From assembly GCF_000265245.1 (NCBI RefSeq), contig NZ_AJKS02000017.1, positions 24,496 through 61,960 on the forward strand: a stretch of DNA of 37,465 nt, given 5' to 3'. Shown here one piece after another: positions 32,706 to 37,465 of this stretch. A program made the position numbers and the translations under genes. Under the pieces are notes generated by a model. It searched no databases. It saw only the letters and a list, made by a program, of their open reading frames with translations, and was not told the origin of the DNA. The first letter of the stretch is position 1. Each line of letters starts with the position of its first letter. The stretch comes from Halomonas smyrnensis AAD6. GTDB lineage: Bacteria > Pseudomonadota > Gammaproteobacteria > Pseudomonadales > Halomonadaceae.

Positions 32706-34712
32706 TCAGTCGTCGTCGGCATCGTCCAGCAGCTGCTCGGCCTCGCCCACCACGTTGTCCACGGTGAAGCCGAAGTGCTGGAACAGGTCGCCGGCCGGGG
32801 CGGACTCGCCGAAGCTGTCCATGCCCACGATGCGGCCCTCGAGGCCCACGTACTTGTACCAGTAGTCGCGGTGACCGGCCTCGACGGCGATGCGGTTGCC
32901 CACTTCCGCCGGCAGCACGGCCTGGCGGTAGGCGGCGTCCTGGGCGTCGAAGACGTCGGTGGACGGCATCGACACCACGCGCACCGCGCGGCCCTGCTCG
33001 GCGAGCACGGCCGCGGCGTCCATGGCCAGGCCGACCTCGGAGCCGGTGGCGATCAGGATCAGCTCCGGCGTGCCCTCGCAGTCCTTCAGCACGTAGCCGC
33101 CGCGCTGGATATCGGCCAGCTGCTGGGCGTCGTGCTGCTGGTGCGGCAGCCCCTGGCGGGACAGCACCAGCGCGGTCGGGCCGGCCTGACGCTTGATGGC
33201 CGCGTTCCAGGCCGCGGCGGTCTCCACGGCGTCGCAGGGGCGCCAGGTGGAGAGGTTCGGCGTAGTGCGCAGGCTGGTCAGCTGCTCGACCGGCTGGTGG
33301 GTCGGGCCGTCCTCGCCCAGGCCGATGGAGTCGTGGGTGAAGACATAGGCCGCGCGCTGGCCCATCAGCGCCGCCATGCGCACGGCGTTGCGCATGTACT
33401 CCATGAAGATCAGGAAGGTGGCGCCGTAGGGCACGAAGCCGCCGTGCAGGGCCAGGCCGTTCATGATCGCGCCCATGCCGAACTCGCGCACGCCGTAGTG
33501 CAGGTAGTTGCCGCCCGGCGCCTCTGAAGAGATCGCCTCGGCGCCCTTCCAGAAGGTCAGGTTGGACGGCGCCAGGTCGGCGCTGCCGCCGAGCAGTTCG
33601 GGCAGCTGCGGGCCGAGCTCGTTGAGGCAGGCCAGCGAGGCCTTGCGGCTGGCGACGGAGTCGCCCTTTTCCTGGGCCTGCTGGATCATCGCCTCGCTGG
33701 TCAGCTCGGCGGGCAGCTCGCCCTTCTGGCGGCGCAGGAACTCGCGGGCCAGCTCGGGATGGGCCTCGGCGTAGCGCTCGAAGCGCGCCTGCCACTCGGC
33801 CTGGCGGCTGGCGCCGGCCTCGTGGGCATCCCAGCCCTGGTAGATGTCTTCCGGCACATGGAAGGGCGCGTGGGACCAGCCCAGCTGCTGACGGGCGGCG
33901 GCGACCTCGTCCTCGCCCAAAGCGGCGCCGTGGCACTCTTCCTTGCCCTGCTTGTTGGGGGCGCCGAAGCCGATGATGGTCTTGCAGATGATCAGGCTCG
34001 GCTTGTCGTCGTGCTGGCGGGCCAGCTCGATGGCGGCCTTGACCTCCTCGGGCTTGTGGCCGTCGACGGCGGGCACCACATGCCAGCCGTAGGCCTCGAA
34101 GCGCTTGGCGGTGTCGTCGGTGAACCAGCCCTCGACCTCGCCGTCGATGGAGATGCCGTTGTCGTCGTAGAAGGCGATCAGCTTGCCCAGCCGCTGGGTG
34201 CCGGCCAGCGAGCCGACCTCGTGGGAGACGCCTTCCATCAGGCAGCCGTCACCCAGGAAGCAGTAGGTGTAGTGGTCGACGATCTCGTGGCCCGGGCGGT
34301 TGAACTGGGCCGCCAGGGTGCGCTCGGCGAGCGCCATGCCCACGGCGTTGGCCAGGCCCTGGCCCAGCGGGCCGGTGGTGGTCTCGATGCCCGGCGCGTA
34401 GCCGAATTCCGGGTGACCGGCGGTCTTGGCGTGCAGCTGGCGGAAGTTCTGCAGCTGTTCCAGGCCGAGCTCGTAGCCGGAGAGGTGCAGCAGGGAATAG
34501 AGCAGCATGGAGCCGTGGCCGTTGGACAGCACGAAGCGGTCGCGGTCCGGCCAGTGCGGGTCGGCCGGGTTGTGCTGGAGGTAGTCGTTCCACAGCACCT
34601 CGGCGATGTCGGCCATGCCCATGGGGGCGCCGGGGTGGCCGGAATTGGCCTTCTGGACGGCGTCCATGGACAGGGCGCGAATGGCATTGGCCAGTTCGAA
34701 ACGGGACGGCAT
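32706..34712 (-). CDS. tkt: Transketolase
   Basis: A 668-residue thiamine-diphosphate enzyme of the non-oxidative pentose phosphate pathway, transferring two-carbon ketol units. Visible features are [12 protein letters not shown] (His26), [10 protein letters not shown] (His66), [15 protein letters not shown], the ThDP/Mg motif [19 protein letters not shown] ending in YDDN (154-185), and in the second domain [35 protein letters not shown] and the C-terminal [10 protein letters not shown]. It matches the 663-residue E. coli enzyme in length and order. The ATG at 34712 has AGGAG eight bases upstream. It is divergent from metK and ends at a very strong terminator. Confidence 0.97.
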   Translation of the reverse strand: MPSRFELANAIRALSMDAVQKANSGHPGAPMGMADIAEVLWNDYLQHNPADPHWPDRDRFVLSNGHGSMLLYSLLHLSGYELGLEQLQNFRQLHAKTAGHPEFGYAPGIETTTGPLGQGLANAVGMALAERTLAAQFNRPGHEIVDHYTYCFLGDGCLMEGVSHEVGSLAGTQRLGKLIAFYDDNGISIDGEVEGWFTDDTAKRFEAYGWHVVPAVDGHKPEEVKAAIELARQHDDKPSLIICKTIIGFGAPNKQGKEECHGAALGEDEVAAARQQLGWSHAPFHVPEDIYQGWDAHEAGASRQAEWQARFERYAEAHPELAREFLRRQKGELPAELTSEAMIQQAQEKGDSVASRKASLACLNELGPQLPELLGGSADLAPSNLTFWKGAEAISSEAPGGNYLHYGVREFGMGAIMNGLALHGGFVPYGATFLIFMEYMRNAVRMAALMGQRAAYVFTHDSIGLGEDGPTHQPVEQLTSLRTTPNLSTWRPCDAVETAAAWNAAIKRQAGPTALVLSRQGLPHQQHDAQQLADIQRGGYVLKDCEGTPELILIATGSEVGLAMDAAAVLAEQGRAVRVVSMPSTDVFDAQDAAYRQAVLPAEVGNRIAVEAGHRDYWYKYVGLEGRIVGMDSFGESAPAGDLFQHFGFTVDNVVGEAEQLLDDADDD

Positions 34713-35040
34713 GGGGGTCAGCTCCTCGCCTGCGGCAGATAAGTAGCAATGACGCAGCCCGGTCGGGGGTGGCCGGGCATGGATCTCGGCTGGAATGCGC
34801 CGCGAAATGGGGCGGCACGCACGAATCAGGGCGGTCATTGTCGCCGAATGGGCCGCGGCCTTCAAATCGCCGCGCCGGCGGGCGCGCCAGGCGGCCTCGG
34901 CGTCCGAGCGGCGCTAGGAAGCCCCGCGGCGAGCGTGTAAAATCCGCTGCCAGCCGGTCCGCCCGGGCCTCGGCGCCATGCCACCGCCCGAGCCTTGGGG
35001 CCAGATGCCTTCCTCCCATTTCCTGAGGGCCGAGGACGCC
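34713..35040. promoter_or_regulatory. Divergent tkt / metK intergenic region
   Basis: This 328-base gap holds no gene I can support. The best promoter-like feature is TAAAAT at 34938-34943, directly preceded by TG (extended -10 form), about 100 bases before metK; no good -35 accompanies it. GC-rich inverted stretches around 34865-34905 could form leader structures. I looked for, and did not see, the conserved cores of SAM or SAH riboswitches. Confidence 0.45.
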
Positions 35041-36261
35041 ATGAGCGAATACTCCCTGTTTACCTCCGAATCCGTCTCCGAGGGGCACCCGGACAAGATC
35101 GCGGATCAGATCTCCGACGCGGTGCTCGACGCCATCATCGCCCGCGACCGCAACGCCCGCGTGGCCTGCGAGACCATGGTCAAGACCGGCGTGGCCATCG
35201 TCGCCGGCGAGATCACCACCTCGGCCTGGGTCGACCTGGAGGACCTGGTGCGCCGGGTGATCCTCGACATCGGCTACACCTCCTCCGACGTCGGCTTCGA
35301 CGGCGAGACCTGCGGCGTGCTCAACCTGATCGGCAAGCAGAGCGTCGACATCGCCCAGGGCGTCGATCGCAGCAAGCCCGAGGATCAGGGCGCCGGTGAC
35401 CAGGGCCTGATGTTCGGCTACGCCAGCGACGAGACCGACTCCTACATGCCGGCGCCGATCCACTACTCGCACCGCCTGGTGGAGCGCCAGGCCGAGCTGC
35501 GCCGCAACGGCATGCTGCCGTGGCTGCGTCCGGACGCCAAGAGCCAGCTGACCTTCCGCTACGACGAGCACGGCAAGCCCTGTGCCGTCGACGCCGTGGT
35601 GCTCTCCACCCAGCACGACCCGGAGATCGACCAGGAAGACCTGCGCAAGATGGTCAAGCGCGAGATCATCGAGCAGGTGATCCCCGCCGAGTGGCTGACC
35701 GAGACCACCGAGTACCACATCAACCCGACCGGCAAGTTCGTGATCGGCGGCCCGGTGGGCGACTGCGGCCTGACCGGGCGCAAGATCATCGTCGACACCT
35801 ACGGCGGCATGGCCCGCCATGGCGGCGGCGCCTTCTCCGGCAAGGACCCGTCCAAGGTCGACCGCAGCGCCGCCTACGCCGGCCGCTACGTGGCCAAGAA
35901 CATCGTCGCCGCCGGCCTGGCCGAGCGCTGCGAGATCCAGGTCTCCTACGCCATCGGCGTGGCCGAGCCGACCTCGGTGTCGGTCAACACCTTCGGCACC
36001 GGCCGCATCAGCGACGAGCGCATCATCGAGCTGGTCCGCGAGCACTTCGACCTGCGGCCCAACGCCATCACCACGATGCTCGACCTGCTGCACCCGATGT
36101 ATCGCCTGACCGCGGCCTACGGTCACTTCGGCCGCGAGCCGTTCGAGACCTCCTATACCTGGACCGACACCCAGGGCGAGGAGCACACCGAGACCTTCAC
36201 CGCCTTCCCCTGGGAGAAGACGGACCGCGCCCAGGCGCTGCGCGACGCCGCCGGCCTGTAA
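35041..36261 (+). CDS. metK: S-adenosylmethionine synthetase
   Basis: A 406-residue cytosolic enzyme making S-adenosylmethionine from ATP and methionine. The signatures are [20 protein letters not shown] (about 7-26), [12 protein letters not shown] (about 117-128) and the P-loop-like [19 protein letters not shown] (about 261-279); the flexible-loop region and C-terminal domain are intact. The ATG at 35041 gives the standard [12 protein letters not shown] start; the Shine-Dalgarno sequence is weak (GAGGAC). It is divergent from tkt and followed by a strong terminator before ligB. Confidence 0.97.
   Translation: MSEYSLFTSESVSEGHPDKIADQISDAVLDAIIARDRNARVACETMVKTGVAIVAGEITTSAWVDLEDLVRRVILDIGYTSSDVGFDGETCGVLNLIGKQSVDIAQGVDRSKPEDQGAGDQGLMFGYASDETDSYMPAPIHYSHRLVERQAELRRNGMLPWLRPDAKSQLTFRYDEHGKPCAVDAVVLSTQHDPEIDQEDLRKMVKREIIEQVIPAEWLTETTEYHINPTGKFVIGGPVGDCGLTGRKIIVDTYGGMARHGGGAFSGKDPSKVDRSAAYAGRYVAKNIVAAGLAERCEIQVSYAIGVAEPTSVSVNTFGTGRISDERIIELVREHFDLRPNAITTMLDLLHPMYRLTAAYGHFGREPFETSYTWTDTQGEEHTETFTAFPWEKTDRAQALRDAAGL

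Positions 36262-37465
<1,204 letters not shown>

Noticed and set aside
34713..35040. SAM or SAH riboswitch upstream of metK
   Set aside because: The conserved cores of those aptamers could not be found on the metK strand; only GC-rich stems and a possible -10 were seen.

Overview
This window looks like chromosome from a high-GC gammaproteobacterium, most likely a Halomonas-type (Halomonadaceae) organism. That placement is inferred from GC-rich third positions, acidic protein composition and the gene set (class IIA aldolase/pgk/epd, RNase I-type T2 ribonuclease, LigB, TRAP transporters). It was not tested by any search. Coding density is high and I see no tRNA, rRNA, IS element, prophage or CRISPR array.

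Layout. (1) 1-9.2 kb, housekeeping and small accessory genes: the tail of an unknown gene, a peptide-use pair (POT-family transporter followed by a long-form Xaa-Pro aminopeptidase), dGTPase (dgt), an orphan RimK-like ATP-grasp enzyme, a secreted RNase T2, a membrane-anchored NERD-domain protein, a sirtuin and YciH/SUI1. (2) 9.2-18.9 kb, ten consecutive minus-strand genes forming a sugar-acid catabolic island. In transcription order they are a HAD phosphatase, a PtxS-like LacI repressor, kguE, kguK, kguD, a second LacI regulator, TRAP dctP-dctQ-dctM, and a second, clearly paralogous HAD phosphatase. The kguEKD/ptxS set matches the Pseudomonas 2-ketogluconate pathway (2-ketogluconate to 2-keto-6-phosphogluconate to 6-phosphogluconate), but a TRAP system stands where the MFS importer KguT would be. 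Two near-identical 14-bp dyads (upstream of ptxS and at the 5' end of kguE) are the probable repressor operators. (3) 19-23.6 kb: a CaCA-type cation exchanger with an altered first repeat, a DUF4235 protein, and an AGCS sodium:amino-acid symporter divergent from an HTH regulator, with a cluster of GCACC half-sites between them. (4) 23.6-37.5 kb, central carbon metabolism: epd-pgk-fba (class II) as an operon, lysR-lrgA-lrgB divergent from an old-yellow-enzyme reductase, class I aldolase fbaB, a lumazine synthase behind an FMN riboswitch, transketolase, metK and the start of ligB.

How the parts work together. Region 2 would take up a sugar acid and feed 6-phosphogluconate into the Entner-Doudoroff or pentose-phosphate routes. 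Region 4 encodes the triose-phosphate and transketolase steps that interconvert the products; Epd plus transketolase also link to erythrose-4-phosphate and vitamin B6. In Pseudomonas, metK, tkt, epd, pgk and fba lie close together. Here that block is split by about 5.7 kb holding lrgAB, lysR, the OYE reductase, fbaB and ribH.

The best candidates for something little described are the TRAP-coupled kgu island bracketed by two paralogous phosphatases, and several family members with an altered active-site residue (RNase T2 Glu to Gln, NERD Lys to Trp, CaCA first-repeat Glu to Gly). I see no convincing evidence of a wholly new defence or mobile system.
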